Part shown: piece after piece, positions 47,265 through 58,006 of the stretch | Layout: each line of letters begins with the position of its first letter | Numbering within the stretch: the stretch's first letter is position 1 | Source of the DNA: Actinotalea lenta | GTDB lineage: Bacteria; Actinomycetota; Actinomycetes; Actinomycetales; Cellulomonadaceae | Reading direction: 5' to 3' | Assembly: GCF_030586465.1 (NCBI RefSeq) | Contig: NZ_JAUQYP010000001.1 | Span: 2,693,946 to 2,757,945 of the forward strand | Length of the DNA stretch: 64,000 nt | Translations under genes and position numbers: made by a program | The notes under the pieces: model-generated | Database searches by the model: none | Told to the model about the DNA's origin: nothing | Seen by the model: the letters and a program-made list of their open reading frames with translations, nothing else

Positions 47265-48899
47265 TCAGAACGGGACCGTGATCCCGGACGGCGCCTGCGG
47301 CAGGGGCTCGGGAGGTGCTCCGCTCGGCCAGGCGAGCCGGGGACCCACCAAGGCCTCCCCACTCGGCCGGACCTGGACCAGACGGTGGTACAGGATGCGG
47401 TGGGTGTCCGCGTCGAACGTGAGCACGGTCAGCTCCGCCGTGCCGTTCAGAGGGCCGATCGTCGGCTCGTTGAGCTTCGCTCCGGCCGTGGACGAAGAGA
47501 TGTAGCGCACACCGGCGCCCACCCGCGTCGGGCCGTACCTGGTGTGCAGGTGGCCGGAGATCTGGGCCGGCACGCATCCGCGCTGGAGAGCCTCGTCGCC
47601 GACCCACGGCGTGTGGATCAGCAGGAGGTCGACGTCGCCGTCCTCGCAGGCGACGTCCGCGAGCCGGTGACCCTCCTGGCTGGCAGTCTCGTCACTCGCC
47701 AGGCTGGTGCCCTCCCCGATCCGGGTCTTGTTGGGGTCGGAGTCCCCCAGGATGCGGATGCCGTCGACGGTCACGACGCGGCCGGACAGCACCGTGGCGC
47801 CCACCGCGCGCTCCTCCTGCGCGGTCTTGGCGCTGTCGTGGTTGCCGTCCGAGATCACGTAGGGGACCCCGGACGGAACGGCGTGGGCGAAGGTCTGCAC
47901 GCAGTACGCCTCGACCGCCGTGCCGTCCACGGTCGAGTCACCTGCATTGAGCACCATGTCGACGTCGGCCAGCCTGGCGACCCTGGTGATCACCCCGGCC
48001 ATCCCCACGTTGCAGTGCAGGTCGCTCACCACGAGCGCGGTGATCGTGTTCGCGGGGCCCGGTGGCGACGGCATCAGCACCGCGGCGGCCCGCTCGCGCT
48101 GCATCTTGGCGTCCCAGGCCTTCTCGACGTTGTCCGCAGCGGTGGCGTAGAAGGCCTCGTTCTGCCGATAAGCCTGGATGGCCTGGGCGCCGTAGGTGTC
48201 GACCAGCCCCGCCAGGCGCCCGGTGATCCTGGCGCCCTGGAGCGGCGTGCCGTTGAACACCGCGGACGGGATCCCGTCGCTCTCGGGAGAGGGCGGCCGC
48301 TGCCCGCTCGCGGTGACCGTCCCGATCACGAGCACTGCGAGCGCGGTGCCACCGGCGAGCAGTCCCCTGTGCCGTCGTACGGACGCCCACAGCTCCGCAC
48401 GCCGACGTGCACCCAGCAGCCATCTCACGAGTTCCCCGGCCGCGGCAGCCGCCAGGAGCGCGATGGCCGCCCGGCGTGCGGCGTCAAGGGCCAACGCACG
48501 GGCCGCCGCCTCGATCGTGGCCTGCGGGGCCGTGAAGAACTGCACATAGCGCTGCAGGTCACCGGACAGCGAGTCCAGGGTCGCGGGGCCGTCCAACGTC
48601 GTGAGCTCGGCGGGAATCTCCTCCACCACGACACGAGCGCCCAGCGTGGCCGGCAGGGGCGAGTCGATGACGACGGTACCGAGCGGGCCCAGGTCGACGG
48701 TGATCTCGTGGTCGACGGTCATCTCGTACCGCGCGAGGTGGGGTCCCAGCGTGCCGTCGGCCTGCGCCGTCGTCACGCCGAAGACCAGAGCACCCAGCAC
48801 CGCGATCAGGACCACCCCGGCCCAGGACAGGGCACGGCGGAGGCGCCGCGGGGGTCGCGACACTTCCGGTACCTGGTCGGGCAGCTCGTCGTCCTTCAT
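47265..48899 (-). CDS. Membrane-anchored metallophosphoesterase
   Basis: A 544-residue protein with an N-terminal helix (LSWAGVVLIAVLGALVFG), an outer region, two further helices (about 140-205), and a calcineurin-like phosphoesterase domain at about 280-490. Di-metal ligands are in VVSDLHCN, NAGDST, DGNHDS, LIHTPW and SGHLHTR. Orientation suggests the catalytic domain is outside the membrane, but this is inference. The substrate is unknown. ATG 48899. Confidence 0.88.
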   Translation of the reverse strand: MKDDELPDQVPEVSRPPRRLRRALSWAGVVLIAVLGALVFGVTTAQADGTLGPHLARYEMTVDHEITVDLGPLGTVVIDSPLPATLGARVVVEEIPAELTTLDGPATLDSLSGDLQRYVQFFTAPQATIEAAARALALDAARRAAIALLAAAAAGELVRWLLGARRRAELWASVRRHRGLLAGGTALAVLVIGTVTASGQRPPSPESDGIPSAVFNGTPLQGARITGRLAGLVDTYGAQAIQAYRQNEAFYATAADNVEKAWDAKMQRERAAAVLMPSPPGPANTITALVVSDLHCNVGMAGVITRVARLADVDMVLNAGDSTVDGTAVEAYCVQTFAHAVPSGVPYVISDGNHDSAKTAQEERAVGATVLSGRVVTVDGIRILGDSDPNKTRIGEGTSLASDETASQEGHRLADVACEDGDVDLLLIHTPWVGDEALQRGCVPAQISGHLHTRYGPTRVGAGVRYISSSTAGAKLNEPTIGPLNGTAELTVLTFDADTHRILYHRLVQVRPSGEALVGPRLAWPSGAPPEPLPQAPSGITVPF

Positions 48900-48990
48900 C
48901 GCATCTCAAGCGTCACCCATCGGCCGGTGTGCTACCAGCGCGCAGACCCGTTCGCCCTCAGCGAACAAGGCCCTGGGATCGGGTTGACCC

Positions 48991-49236
48991 TCAGGCCGAA
49001 CGTCGCGGTGCGGTGGCCGACGCCAGACCTTCCAGTACGCGCTCGAGCAGGGGCTCGACATCGCCGGCGAGCGCGTCCTCGTCGCGCGGTGCCGGAACGG
49101 AGATGACGACGAGGCGGTCGTCCTGCGAGCTCCCCTCCCGGACGGCCACCAGGCCGCATTCACACCTCCACTCGGCGCCCGCGTCGGGACCGTCGGCGTC
49201 GGCGAAGAACACGTGCCGGTGCGTCTGCGTCCTCAT
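48991..49236 (-). CDS. Small cysteine-containing protein of unknown function
   Basis: An 81-residue frame starting at ATG 49236. It contains HRHVFFADADGPDAGAEWRCECG, where WRCECG and His residues could bind a metal, then a mixed acidic tail. Codon third positions are nearly all G or C, as in its neighbours, while the opposite strand frame looks like a shadow. No family was recognised. A weak GGGGG precedes the ATG. It is divergent from the quinone oxidoreductase gene. Confidence 0.55.
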   Translation of the reverse strand: MRTQTHRHVFFADADGPDAGAEWRCECGLVAVREGSSQDDRLVVISVPAPRDEDALAGDVEPLLERVLEGLASATAPRRSA

Positions 49237-49332
49237 GACCCCCGACGGTAGGCGGGGGCACCGACACGACGGAGCCGACACGCCGCCGACCACCCGGGTG
49301 AGCGCGTGGCCGGCGGGGTGGAGACTGGTCGG

Positions 49333-50385
49333 ATGGCGACGATGCACGCAGTGGTGACCACCGGGGTGGGCGGATACGACCGGCTCGAGTACCGCGAGGT
49401 GCCCGTGCCGACGCCCGGAGCCGACGAGCTGCTGGTGCGGGTTCTCGCTGCCGGCGTCAACAACACCGACCTCAACACTCGGGTGGGCTGGTACTCGTCC
49501 TCGGTCTCCGGATCCACCGAGGACGCGGGTGAGGCGGACGGTCCCCGAACCGACGGGGGGTGGGGAGGCGCGACCCCGTTCCCGCTCATCCAGGGCACCG
49601 ACTGCTGCGGGGTCGTGGAGACCCCCGGCGAGCTGGCCGGTCGACGAGTCCTGGTACGGCCCTGCATGCGAACGCGCGGCTTCGGCTCCCTGGACACGCA
49701 GTGGCTCGGGTCCGACCGGGACGGCGCGTTCGCGCAGTACGTGGCGGTGCCGGCCAGCGAGGTGTTCCCGGTGGACTGCGACTGGACCGATGTCGAGCTC
49801 GCCTCGTTGCCGTGCGCCTACGGCACTGCGGAGAACCTGCTGCACCGTGCCGCGGTGGGGCCCGGCGACCGGGTGCTGATCACCGGGGCTTCGGGCGGGG
49901 TGGGCTCCGCAGCGGTGCAGCTGGCGGTGCGCCGCGGCGCGACGGTCGTGGCGGTGTGCTCGGCGGCCAAGGCCGACGCGGTGCGCGCGATCGGTGCGGA
50001 CCGTGTCCTGGCACGCGACGAGGACCTGGGCGAGGCGCTTGGGGCGCGCGCGGTGGACGTCGCCGTGGACACCGTCGGCGGCCCGGGCTTCGGGGACGTG
50101 CTCAGAGTCCTCCGTCGGGGCGGGCGGTACGCCACGTCGGGCGCGATCGCCGGGGCCGTCGTGCAGCTCGACCTGCGCACGGCCTACCTCAACGACCTCA
50201 CACTGATCGGCGCCACGGCCTGGGACGAGCCGGTCTTCGGCGAGCTGATCCGCGCGGTCGAGGCGCACGAGCTCCGGCCGCTGGTCGCCGGCACGTTCCC
50301 GCTGGCGGACATCGTGGCCGCCCAGCAGGCGTTCGCCGCCAAGAAGCACGTCGGCAAGCTCGTCCTGGTGCCGCCCACGCCGTGA
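49333..50385 (+). CDS. Zinc-binding/quinone oxidoreductase (MDR superfamily)
   Basis: The 350-residue protein has a GroES-like N-terminal domain (AVVTTGVGGYDRLEYREVPVPTPGADELLVRV) and a Rossmann domain with GASGGVGSAAVQLAVRRGATVVAV. The catalytic zinc Cys is replaced in the usual position (GVNNTDLNTR), as in quinone oxidoreductases/zeta-crystallins, but an unusual loop with CC and RPCMRTRGFG is present at about 85-115. NADPH dependence is expected. The ATG at 49333 or 49342 and a GTG at 49306 are all possible; 49333 is used. Confidence 0.88.
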   Translation: MATMHAVVTTGVGGYDRLEYREVPVPTPGADELLVRVLAAGVNNTDLNTRVGWYSSSVSGSTEDAGEADGPRTDGGWGGATPFPLIQGTDCCGVVETPGELAGRRVLVRPCMRTRGFGSLDTQWLGSDRDGAFAQYVAVPASEVFPVDCDWTDVELASLPCAYGTAENLLHRAAVGPGDRVLITGASGGVGSAAVQLAVRRGATVVAVCSAAKADAVRAIGADRVLARDEDLGEALGARAVDVAVDTVGGPGFGDVLRVLRRGGRYATSGAIAGAVVQLDLRTAYLNDLTLIGATAWDEPVFGELIRAVEAHELRPLVAGTFPLADIVAAQQAFAAKKHVGKLVLVPPTP

Positions 50386-50530
50386 CGCGTCGGCGGACCG
50401 TGCGGACGGGGCCGTCGCCGTCTCGGAGCGCGCTCGCGCGGCCGTCGAGCTAGGTTGGTGATCCAACGCCCTCCGCCCGGTTCGCGTGTCGGCAGTTCCG
50501 GCGCCTGCGGTGCGGCCTCGGAGGGATCGC

Positions 50531-51529
<999 letters not shown>

Positions 51530-51633
51530 CGGTCCCCGAGAGGTCCGCGCAGCGCCGGCGGTCGCGCCGCGGTCGCCCCGTGGGCGTCACAGCGCGACCT
51601 GCGCAGGGTCTGTGTCCATCCACAAGACGCCCC

Positions 51634-51677
51634 AAGGCCACGTGCGGCTCCTGGGCTCAGGATCCCGACGTGGCCTT
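51634..51677. terminator. Inverted repeat / nested hairpin between kinase and tRNA-Ala
   Basis: AAGGCCACGT / ACGTGGCCTT, a perfect 10-bp stem, encloses a smaller CCTG-GGCT-CAGG hairpin. It lies 26 bases downstream of the minus-strand tRNA-Ala, so it may terminate that transcript, or that of the kinase gene from the other side. Confidence 0.5.
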
Positions 51678-51702
51678 AGACCGGTACGTTCGGTTCGGTC
51701 GG

Positions 51703-51775
51703 TGGAGCTGAGGGGACTCGAACCCCTGACCCCCTGCATGCCATGCAGGTGCGCTACCAGCTGCGCCACAGCCCC
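51703..51775 (-). tRNA. tRNA-Ala (anticodon GGC)
   Basis: A 73-base cloverleaf: acceptor GGGGCTG pairs with CAGCTCC (one G-U), the anticodon stem CCTGC / GCAGG encloses loop ATGGCAT with anticodon GGC, and the T-arm holds GGTTCGAGTCC. The genomic copy does not encode the full CCA end. It lies immediately downstream of the histidine phosphatase gene. Confidence 0.95.
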
Positions 51776-51859
51776 GTCGCCCCGGAGGGCGACCTGAAGT
51801 CTAGGACACGCCGGCCCGCCAGGGCCAATCCGCGCCGGCGGGCCGGCCCGATAGCGCGG

Positions 51860-52552
51860 TCAGGCCCGCAGCGCGTCGGCAGTCGAGGACGGCAGCACCT
51901 CGCCTGGCACGCCGGAGTTCCAGTCATCGATCGCGACGGCCGGCCCCAGGTTGTGCGACTCGAGATACCAGGCTCCCGGCCTCCGACCGCTCGGGCGCAG
52001 CAGCGACCAGTGCGCGTTGTGCAGCCCGGCGATCCCTCGCCAGCCGGCGTCCAGGCCGAGCAGCCGTGCGATGCCCAGCGTGATCGCGGCCCCGTGCGAC
52101 GTGACCACCAGCGTGGTGTCCGGGTCCATCGACGTCGCCAGCTCCTCGACGGCGGCGGCGACACGCGACGCCACCTCGGCACGGGTCTCCGCGCCGGTGC
52201 GGCGCGGGTCCCCGCCCGAGCGCCAGACCGCGAACTCCTCGGGCCAGCGCTCGCGGATCTCGTTCGCCGTGCGCCCTTCCCAGTCGCCGAACGATCGTTC
52301 GCGCAGCCGGACGTCCGTCTCGCAAGGCACCCCGACCAGGTCGGCGAGCGCCTGAGCCGTGGCCATCGCCCTGCCGAGGTCCGAAGCCACGATCCGGGCA
52401 GGCCGGTGCCGCTGTGCGAGATGCTGAGCGCCCTGCACCGCCTGCCAGGTGCCCACCTCGTCGAGGGGGATGTCGATCCCACCCTGCATGCGTCCCTCGG
52501 CGTTGTAGGCCGTCCGGCCGTGCCGCCACAGCACCACCGCGCGCGCCGTCAC
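51860..52552 (-). CDS. Histidine phosphatase (phosphoglycerate mutase-like)
   Basis: A 230-residue branch-1 histidine phosphatase. The phosphorylated His is in VLWRHGRTAYNAEGRMQGG (RHG), and the second His is in VVTSHGAAITLG; ERSFGDWEGRT holds the acid residue region. It could be a glucosyl-3-phosphoglycerate phosphatase, as proposed for its mycobacterial counterpart in the same position after rsfS (inference from synteny). The GTG overlaps the rsfS stop by 4 bases. Confidence 0.92.
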   Translation of the reverse strand: MTARAVVLWRHGRTAYNAEGRMQGGIDIPLDEVGTWQAVQGAQHLAQRHRPARIVASDLGRAMATAQALADLVGVPCETDVRLRERSFGDWEGRTANEIRERWPEEFAVWRSGGDPRRTGAETRAEVASRVAAAVEELATSMDPDTTLVVTSHGAAITLGIARLLGLDAGWRGIAGLHNAHWSLLRPSGRRPGAWYLESHNLGPAVAIDDWNSGVPGEVLPSSTADALRA

Positions 52553-52935
52553 GGGCGCTCTCCGTCGCCGCCGCGGGCGTCGGCCGGGAGCTCGAGCACG
52601 GGGCAGTCCGCCCAGAGCCGCTCGAGCGCGTAGTAGACGCGGTCCTCGGCGTGCTGGACGTGCACCACGACCTCGCCGAAGTCGAGGAGCGCCCAGCGCC
52701 CCTCCCGCACCCCCTCGCGCCGCACCTCCGTGACCCCGAGCCCGTGCAGCGACTCCTCGACCGCCTCGACGATCGCTCCGACCTGGCGCTCATTGGTGCC
52801 GGACGCGATGAGGAAGACGTCGCTGAGCACCAGCCGCTCACTGACGTCGAGGGCGATGATCTCTGCCGCCTTGCGCGCGGAGGCCGCACGCGCGGCCGCG
52901 AACGCCACCTCGACGGCACGCTCCGAGGCCGTCAC
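52549..52935 (-). CDS. rsfS: Ribosome silencing factor RsfS
   Basis: A 128-residue RsfS/Iojap protein that binds L14 and blocks 30S-50S joining in starvation. Family motifs: AAEIIALDVSERLVLSDVFLIASGTNERQVGAIVEAVEE-type core and WALLDFGEVVVHVQHAEDRVYYALERLW. GTG 52935 overlaps the preceding stop (GTGA); an in-frame ATG at 52968 would extend into the upstream gene. Confidence 0.95.
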   Translation of the reverse strand: MTASERAVEVAFAAARAASARKAAEIIALDVSERLVLSDVFLIASGTNERQVGAIVEAVEESLHGLGVTEVRREGVREGRWALLDFGEVVVHVQHAEDRVYYALERLWADCPVLELPADARGGDGERP

Positions 52936-54533
52936 GGGACTCCCGGCGGGAGAACGGCTCCCACCCATGACGCGGCCGCCGCTCCGTTGGGTGCGGCGCT
53001 ACCGTCCCGCGTGATCACCATGATGATGAGCATCCCGAGCACGAACGCCACGGCGATCAGCGCCACCCAGTGCACCCATGAGTACGGGCGGGCGTGCCAC
53101 TCCTCGTCCTCGGGCTCCGGCGGGTCCTCGGCGTCCAGCTCGGCCTCGTCACCGAACCCCCTGCGCATGCGCACCACCGGCACGGCCGGCTGACCGTCGG
53201 TCGTGTCGGGGATCGCCGGCCAGAGCGGCACGACGGGCTGCCCCTCCGAGCGCCCGTCCGCGTCCCCAACGATGCCGACGGCACCGGGCGCGCGCTCGTC
53301 GGACGACGACAGGGCCACGCGCGTGTGCTCCCGTTCCGCGGCGAGGATCCGGTCGCGCGCCTCCTTCTCGTGGGCCACCCGATCGGCGCGCAGGTGCGCC
53401 AGCTGCTCGACCGCCTCGCGGAGCCGTTCGGCGTCGGGAAGGGCTTCGGCCGGCGGCTCATGGGACACGGTGCCGACGGTGACCGCGGCAGCAACGTCCG
53501 TGCCGTGCGGCCGGCTGATCATCCGGGCTGCGGCGGCTCCGCGCTCGCGGGCACGCCGCTCGGCCGCCTCCGCCTCGCGGGGCCGTGCACCGTGCTCAGC
53601 CTCCGTACGCGCGCGACGGTCGGCCTCCTCGCGTTCGCGAAGCTCAGCCTCCTCGCGCTCCCGCCGCTCAGCCTCCGCACGCGCGGCGCGCTCAGCCTCC
53701 GCACGTTCGCGAAGCTCAGCCTCCTCGCGCTCCCGCCGCTCAGCCTCCGCACGCGCGGCGCGCTCAGCCTCCTCGCGCGCCCGCCGCTCAACCTCCTGTG
53801 CAGCGCGCCCGCGCGCCTCCTCGGAACGCTCCCGCTCCACACGCTCGCGGGCCGCGCGCTGCTGGGCCGCGCGCACGCGCTCCTGCGCCACCTGTTCCCG
53901 CTCGCCCCGGGCGCGGTCCGCCTGCGCCCTCAGCGCCGCGGACCGCTCCTGGGCAGAAGGAAGCTCAGACGTGGGCGGCTCGACCTCGGAGAGCTGTCCG
54001 TCCGGACCGATCCTGCGTACGCCGCCGGTACCCGGCGGTGGAGTGAACCCCACCTGCGGGCCGGTGTCCGTCGACGCGCGGAGCTGACGCCTGCTGATCG
54101 GCCGGTGCTCCACCTGCGTGGTCGCACGGGGGGCCGGGGCCACGTTGACCCGCGGCGTGCGCGTGGTCGGCCCGTCCTGACGCGTGCTGGCCGACCAGCT
54201 GACGTCGGGCTCCGCCTCGCGACGCCCCCCCTGCTCCGGCTCGCGACCCTGATCGCGCTCCGCGGGTTCGCGGGGTGCCTCGTCCCGGTCCCCGTCAACG
54301 GAGCCGTGCGTGGGTCCGACGGACGAGGCCTCCCGCTCGGCCGCGCGTTGCCGCAGCTCGCGCCGCGAGAGCCTCGGCGGCTCGACCGGTGTGGCACGGT
54401 CGGCCGGCCGCTCTGCCTCAGGGCGCGTCTGGCCGTCGCCGGACGCGGCTGCCGCCTCAGCGGCACGCCGCAGGCGCTCCTCCTCGCGCCGCCGTCGGCG
54501 CTCACCCCACTCCGCGGGGAACTGCTCAGTCAT
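52932..54533 (-). CDS. Acidic/basic coiled-coil protein with C-terminal membrane helix
   Basis: The 533-residue protein is mostly low-complexity: a long charged coiled coil rich in Arg, Glu and Ala (about 200-350) made partly of tandem repeats, flanked by disordered Pro/Arg regions, and one membrane helix near the C-terminus (about 493-515, [19 protein letters not shown]). Function is unknown; position between nadD and rsfS is seen for similar poorly conserved proteins in this group. ATG 54533 overlaps the end of nadD by 8 bases. Slippage in the repeats may cause length variation. Confidence 0.8.
   Translation of the reverse strand: MTEQFPAEWGERRRRREEERLRRAAEAAAASGDGQTRPEAERPADRATPVEPPRLSRRELRQRAAEREASSVGPTHGSVDGDRDEAPREPAERDQGREPEQGGRREAEPDVSWSASTRQDGPTTRTPRVNVAPAPRATTQVEHRPISRRQLRASTDTGPQVGFTPPPGTGGVRRIGPDGQLSEVEPPTSELPSAQERSAALRAQADRARGEREQVAQERVRAAQQRAARERVERERSEEARGRAAQEVERRAREEAERAARAEAERREREEAELRERAEAERAARAEAERREREEAELREREEADRRARTEAEHGARPREAEAAERRARERGAAAARMISRPHGTDVAAAVTVGTVSHEPPAEALPDAERLREAVEQLAHLRADRVAHEKEARDRILAAEREHTRVALSSSDERAPGAVGIVGDADGRSEGQPVVPLWPAIPDTTDGQPAVPVVRMRRGFGDEAELDAEDPPEPEDEEWHARPYSWVHWVALIAVAFVLGMLIIMVITRDGSAAPNGAAAASWVGAVLPPGVP
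53632..53775. repeat. 72-bp tandem repeat within coding sequence (2 copies)
   Basis: Two adjacent 72-base units beginning CGTTCGCGAAGCTCAG (at 53632 and 53704) are nearly identical and encode two copies of a 24-residue coiled-coil unit of the REREEAEL type in the charged membrane protein. Shorter degenerate units continue on either side. Confidence 0.85.
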
Positions 54534-55128
54534 CCTGACCTCGATACAGGCCGTGCTTGGCGATGTACTGGACCACGCCGTCCGGGACGAGGTACCAGAC
54601 GGGCTCGCCCGCCGCGGCACGACGGCGGCAGTCCGTCGACGAGATCGACAGCGCGGGGACCTCGACCTCGGTGACTGCGCCGGGGGGCACATCGTCCAAG
54701 GACAGCCGGTGGCCGGGCCGTGTGACCGCGACGAACTGCGCCATGTCCCACAGCCTGTCGACATCCTTCCACGCCGCGATCTTCGCGATCGCGTCCGCGC
54801 CCGTGATGAAGTACAGATCGGCTTCCGGGCGCTCGGCCCGCAGGTCCGCCAAGGTGTCGACGGTGTATGTCGTCCCGGGGCGGTCGATGTCCACCCGGCT
54901 CACCGTGAACCGTGGGTTGGCTGCGGTGGCGATCACCGTCATCAGGTAGCGGTGCTCCGGCTCGGTGACCACGGCGTGCTCCTTGAGGGAGGGCCGCCCC
55001 GTCGGCACGAACACGACCTCGTCCAGCCCCAGCCGGGCGGCCACCTCGCTCGCGGCGACCAGGTGGCCATGGTGCACAGGGTCGAACGTGCCCCCCATCA
55101 CGCCCAGCCTGGGCCGTCCCGTCGTCAT
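54526..55128 (-). CDS. nadD: Nicotinate-nucleotide adenylyltransferase
   Basis: A 200-residue NadD that makes nicotinic acid adenine dinucleotide from NaMN and ATP in NAD synthesis. The nucleotidyltransferase motif is [22 protein letters not shown], with [20 protein letters not shown] and the C-terminal ISSTDCRRR (ISST-x-R motif). ATG 55128. Confidence 0.96.
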   Translation of the reverse strand: MTTGRPRLGVMGGTFDPVHHGHLVAASEVAARLGLDEVVFVPTGRPSLKEHAVVTEPEHRYLMTVIATAANPRFTVSRVDIDRPGTTYTVDTLADLRAERPEADLYFITGADAIAKIAAWKDVDRLWDMAQFVAVTRPGHRLSLDDVPPGAVTEVEVPALSISSTDCRRRAAAGEPVWYLVPDGVVQYIAKHGLYRGQDD

Positions 55129-55168
55129 CCGATCGTGTCTCCGCAGCTCCGTCGCGGTCGGTCGTCGT

Positions 55169-55321
55169 TCAGTGCCGGTGACCCGTGTGCCGGAAGGCGA
55201 AGGTCAGCAGCAGGAGGAGCACCAGGATCCCGAACGCGCTCAAGCCGTACTGCAACGGCGTGAGCGTCGGGCTTCCCGACGCCACCTCGGACGAGACGGC
55301 GGTGAACAGAACCGGGTGCAC
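55169..55321 (-). CDS. Small single-helix membrane protein (50 residues)
   Basis: A 50-residue frame starting at a GTG with AGGAGG 5 bases upstream. It has a short outer part ([16 protein letters not shown]), a membrane helix (about 24-44, [19 protein letters not shown]) and a His-rich tail (RHTGHRH). No family was recognised. It lies between proA and nadD on the same strand. The 122-base gap to proA has no other clear element. Confidence 0.7.
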   Translation of the reverse strand: MHPVLFTAVSSEVASGSPTLTPLQYGLSAFGILVLLLLLTFAFRHTGHRH

Positions 55322-55443
55322 GTCGACCTCCTGAACAAGCGGGGACCTTGGGAGCGGGCACGACAACTCCTCAGTCTCTCATGCCCGCCGAGGGTGCCGG
55401 CCACACCGGCACCCGACTGCGGCATTGTCCCCCGGACGAGCGA

Positions 55444-56733
55444 TCAGTGCCGCACGTGCCCGTCGCCGCGCACGTGCCAGGTCGTCGTGGTGAGCTCGGT
55501 CAGCCCCATCGGCCCGCGGGCGTGCATCTTCTGCGTGGAGATCCCGATCTCGGCACCGAGGCCGAACTGCCCGCCGTCGGTGAACCGGGTGGAGGCATTC
55601 ACCGCGATGACGGCGCTGTCCAGCTCCGTGGTGAACCGGTGCTCGGCCGCCAGGTCGGACGTCACGATCGCCTCGGTGTGCCCCGACGACCACCGAAGGA
55701 TGTGCTCGATCGCCGTGTCCAGGTCGTCGACCACCCGCACCGCGAGGTCCAAGGACAGGTACTCCGTCGCCCAGTCCTCGTCGGTGGCCGGCAGGGTGGG
55801 CACGTCGCCGGCCAGCGCAGCAGTGCGGTCATCCACGTGCAGCACCACCTCGGCCTCGTGCAGCGCGGCGAGCGCGGCCGGCAGGAAGCCCGGCGCCGCG
55901 TCCGCATGCACCAACAGGGTCTCGGCGGCGTTGCAGACCCCGACGCGCTGCGTCTTGGAGTTCATCACGATCGACAGCGCCATCGCCGGGTCCGCGCTCG
56001 CGTCGACGTACACGTGGCAGTTGCCGACCCCCGTCTCGACCACCGGTACCGATGCCTCACGCACCACGGTCTGGATGAGGTCGGCCCCCCCGCGCGGGAC
56101 GAGCAGGTCGACCAGGCCCCGGGCGTGCATCAGGGCCACAGCACCCGCCCGGCCGTGCTCGTCGATCGACTGCACCGCGTTCGCGGGCAGGCCTGCGCCG
56201 GTCAGCGCCTCGCGCAGCACCTCGACGATCACCGTGTTCGAGTGCAGTGCCGCCGAGCCACCGCGCAGGATCGCGGCGTTGCCGCTCTTGAGCGCCAGTC
56301 CGGCGGCGTCGACGGTGACGTTGGGACGCGCCTCGTAGATCATCCCGACCACACCCATCGGCACGCGCACCTGCCGCAGCCGGATCCCGTTGGGCAGCGT
56401 CGACCCGCGGACCACCTCGCCCACCGGGTCGGGCAGCGCGGCGAGCTCACGCAGGGCGCCGGCGATCGAGCCGATGCGTTCCTCGGTCAGCGCGAGCCTG
56501 TCCAGCAGCCCCGGCGACATCCCTGCGGTGCGACCGGCCGCGAGGTCGCGGGCGTTGGCCGCCACGACCCTGGGGGCCGCGACCACGAGCGCGTCGGCCA
56601 TCGCGTGCAGCGCCGCGTCCTTGGTGGCCCTGGTCGCGGTGGCGAGCGCTCGGCCCGCGAGCCTGGCCCGGCGCGCGGTCTCGCGCACCGCCTCCTCGAC
56701 ATCGATGGGCTGGGGAGCCGTCGCTGCGCTCAT
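55444..56733 (-). CDS. proA: Glutamate-5-semialdehyde dehydrogenase (gamma-glutamyl phosphate reductase)
   Basis: Second step of proline synthesis, reducing gamma-glutamyl phosphate with NADPH. The 429-residue protein has an aldehyde-dehydrogenase-like fold with [49 protein letters not shown] and the catalytic Cys in [31 protein letters not shown] is near the end. It follows proB after 61 bases. Confidence 0.96.
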   Translation of the reverse strand: MSAATAPQPIDVEEAVRETARRARLAGRALATATRATKDAALHAMADALVVAAPRVVAANARDLAAGRTAGMSPGLLDRLALTEERIGSIAGALRELAALPDPVGEVVRGSTLPNGIRLRQVRVPMGVVGMIYEARPNVTVDAAGLALKSGNAAILRGGSAALHSNTVIVEVLREALTGAGLPANAVQSIDEHGRAGAVALMHARGLVDLLVPRGGADLIQTVVREASVPVVETGVGNCHVYVDASADPAMALSIVMNSKTQRVGVCNAAETLLVHADAAPGFLPAALAALHEAEVVLHVDDRTAALAGDVPTLPATDEDWATEYLSLDLAVRVVDDLDTAIEHILRWSSGHTEAIVTSDLAAEHRFTTELDSAVIAVNASTRFTDGGQFGLGAEIGISTQKMHARGPMGLTELTTTTWHVRGDGHVRH

Positions 56734-56794
56734 GGGCCCAGGGTAGACAGCGCCCGCGGGCGTGCGGCGGCGGCGCCCAGCAGCCGGTCGGCGC

Positions 56795-57919
56795 TCAGCG
56801 TCGGTGGCGGACCACGGCCAGGTGGTCGCGGTGCACGACCTCCCGGTCGTGGCCGATCTCGTCACGCAGCGCGGCGGAGGACTTGCCCAGCAGCGGCGGA
56901 AGCTCCGCCGAGGAGTACGCGACCAACCCACGGGCCACCACGAGGCCGTCGGTCGAGACCAGCTCGACGACGTCACCGACGTCGAACTCGCCCTCGACCC
57001 CGGTGATGCCGGCCGCGAGGAGCGACTTCTTGCCGACGGTGATCGCGCGCACCGCGCCGTCGTCGAGCACCACGCGCCCGTTGGGCCGTGCCGCGTGGGC
57101 GAGCCACAGCCGGCGGGCGTTCTTGCGGCTGCCGGTTGCCGCGAACCACGTGCCGACCGGCGCACCATCGAGCGCTTCGGCGACGTTGGCGGCCGACGTG
57201 AGCATCACGGGGATGCCCGAACCGGTCGCGATCGCCGCGGCGTCCAGCTTCGTCGCCATGCCGCCTGTGCCGACCCGGCTACCCGCGCCACCGATGCGCA
57301 CCTCGGCCAGGTCCTGCGGGCCGGTCACCCGGTCGATCCGGCGTGCCCCGGCCACGCCCGGCGGCGCGGTGTAGAGCGCGTCGACGTCCGAGAGCAGCAC
57401 GAGCGCGTCGGCCCTCGTGAGGTGGGACACGATCGCGGCCAGGCGGTCGTTGTCACCGAACCGGATCTCGTGGGTGGCCGTGGTGTCGTTCTCGTTGACG
57501 ATCGGCATGATGTCCAGGTCCAGCAGCCGGTCCAGCGTGCGCAGCGCGTTGCGGTACTGCGCCCGGCGCATGACGTCCTCGACCGTGAGCAGCACCTGGC
57601 CCACCCGCTGACCGCGCCTGGCGAACGCCTCCGTGTAGCGAGCCATGAGCAGGCCCTGACCCACGCTCGCGGCGGCCTGCGCCGTGGCGAGGTCCCGCGG
57701 ACGGCCGGTCATGCCGAGCGGCCCGAGCCCCGCGGCGATCGCACCCGAGCTCACCAGCACCACCTGGCGGCCGGCGGCCCGCCGCGCCGCGAGGACGTCC
57801 GACAACGCGCGCAGCGCATCCACGTCGAGCCGTCCGTCGTCACCGGTGAGCGAGGACGAGCCGACCTTGACCACCACGCGGTGGGCGTCGGCCAAGGTCT
57901 CTCGCGTCACGCCTGGCAT
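56795..57919 (-). CDS. proB: Glutamate 5-kinase
   Basis: First step of proline synthesis, phosphorylating glutamate to gamma-glutamyl phosphate. The 374-residue protein has the amino-acid-kinase domain ([62 protein letters not shown]) and a C-terminal PUA domain (about 285-374). ATG 57919 or the GTG at 57910 may be the start; neither has a clear ribosome binding site. proA follows in the same operon. Confidence 0.95.
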   Translation of the reverse strand: MPGVTRETLADAHRVVVKVGSSSLTGDDGRLDVDALRALSDVLAARRAAGRQVVLVSSGAIAAGLGPLGMTGRPRDLATAQAAASVGQGLLMARYTEAFARRGQRVGQVLLTVEDVMRRAQYRNALRTLDRLLDLDIMPIVNENDTTATHEIRFGDNDRLAAIVSHLTRADALVLLSDVDALYTAPPGVAGARRIDRVTGPQDLAEVRIGGAGSRVGTGGMATKLDAAAIATGSGIPVMLTSAANVAEALDGAPVGTWFAATGSRKNARRLWLAHAARPNGRVVLDDGAVRAITVGKKSLLAAGITGVEGEFDVGDVVELVSTDGLVVARGLVAYSSAELPPLLGKSSAALRDEIGHDREVVHRDHLAVVRHRR

Positions 57920-58006
57920 TGTGCCGCGCCGCGCACGGACGACGCCGGGATGTCCGCGGCGTGGGAGTGGGCCGAGGCCCGGCGCCGGCATGCCAGGCTG
58001 GGTGTC

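Noticed and set aside
51634-51677. Riboswitch in the kinase-tRNA gap
   Set aside because: It lies downstream of both flanking genes, so a nested terminator hairpin explains it better.
53094-54674. Plus-strand frame with Leu/Arg repeats opposite the coiled-coil gene
   Set aside because: It arises from the reverse complement of the charged repeats; overlap with nadD and rsfS spacing supports only the minus strand.
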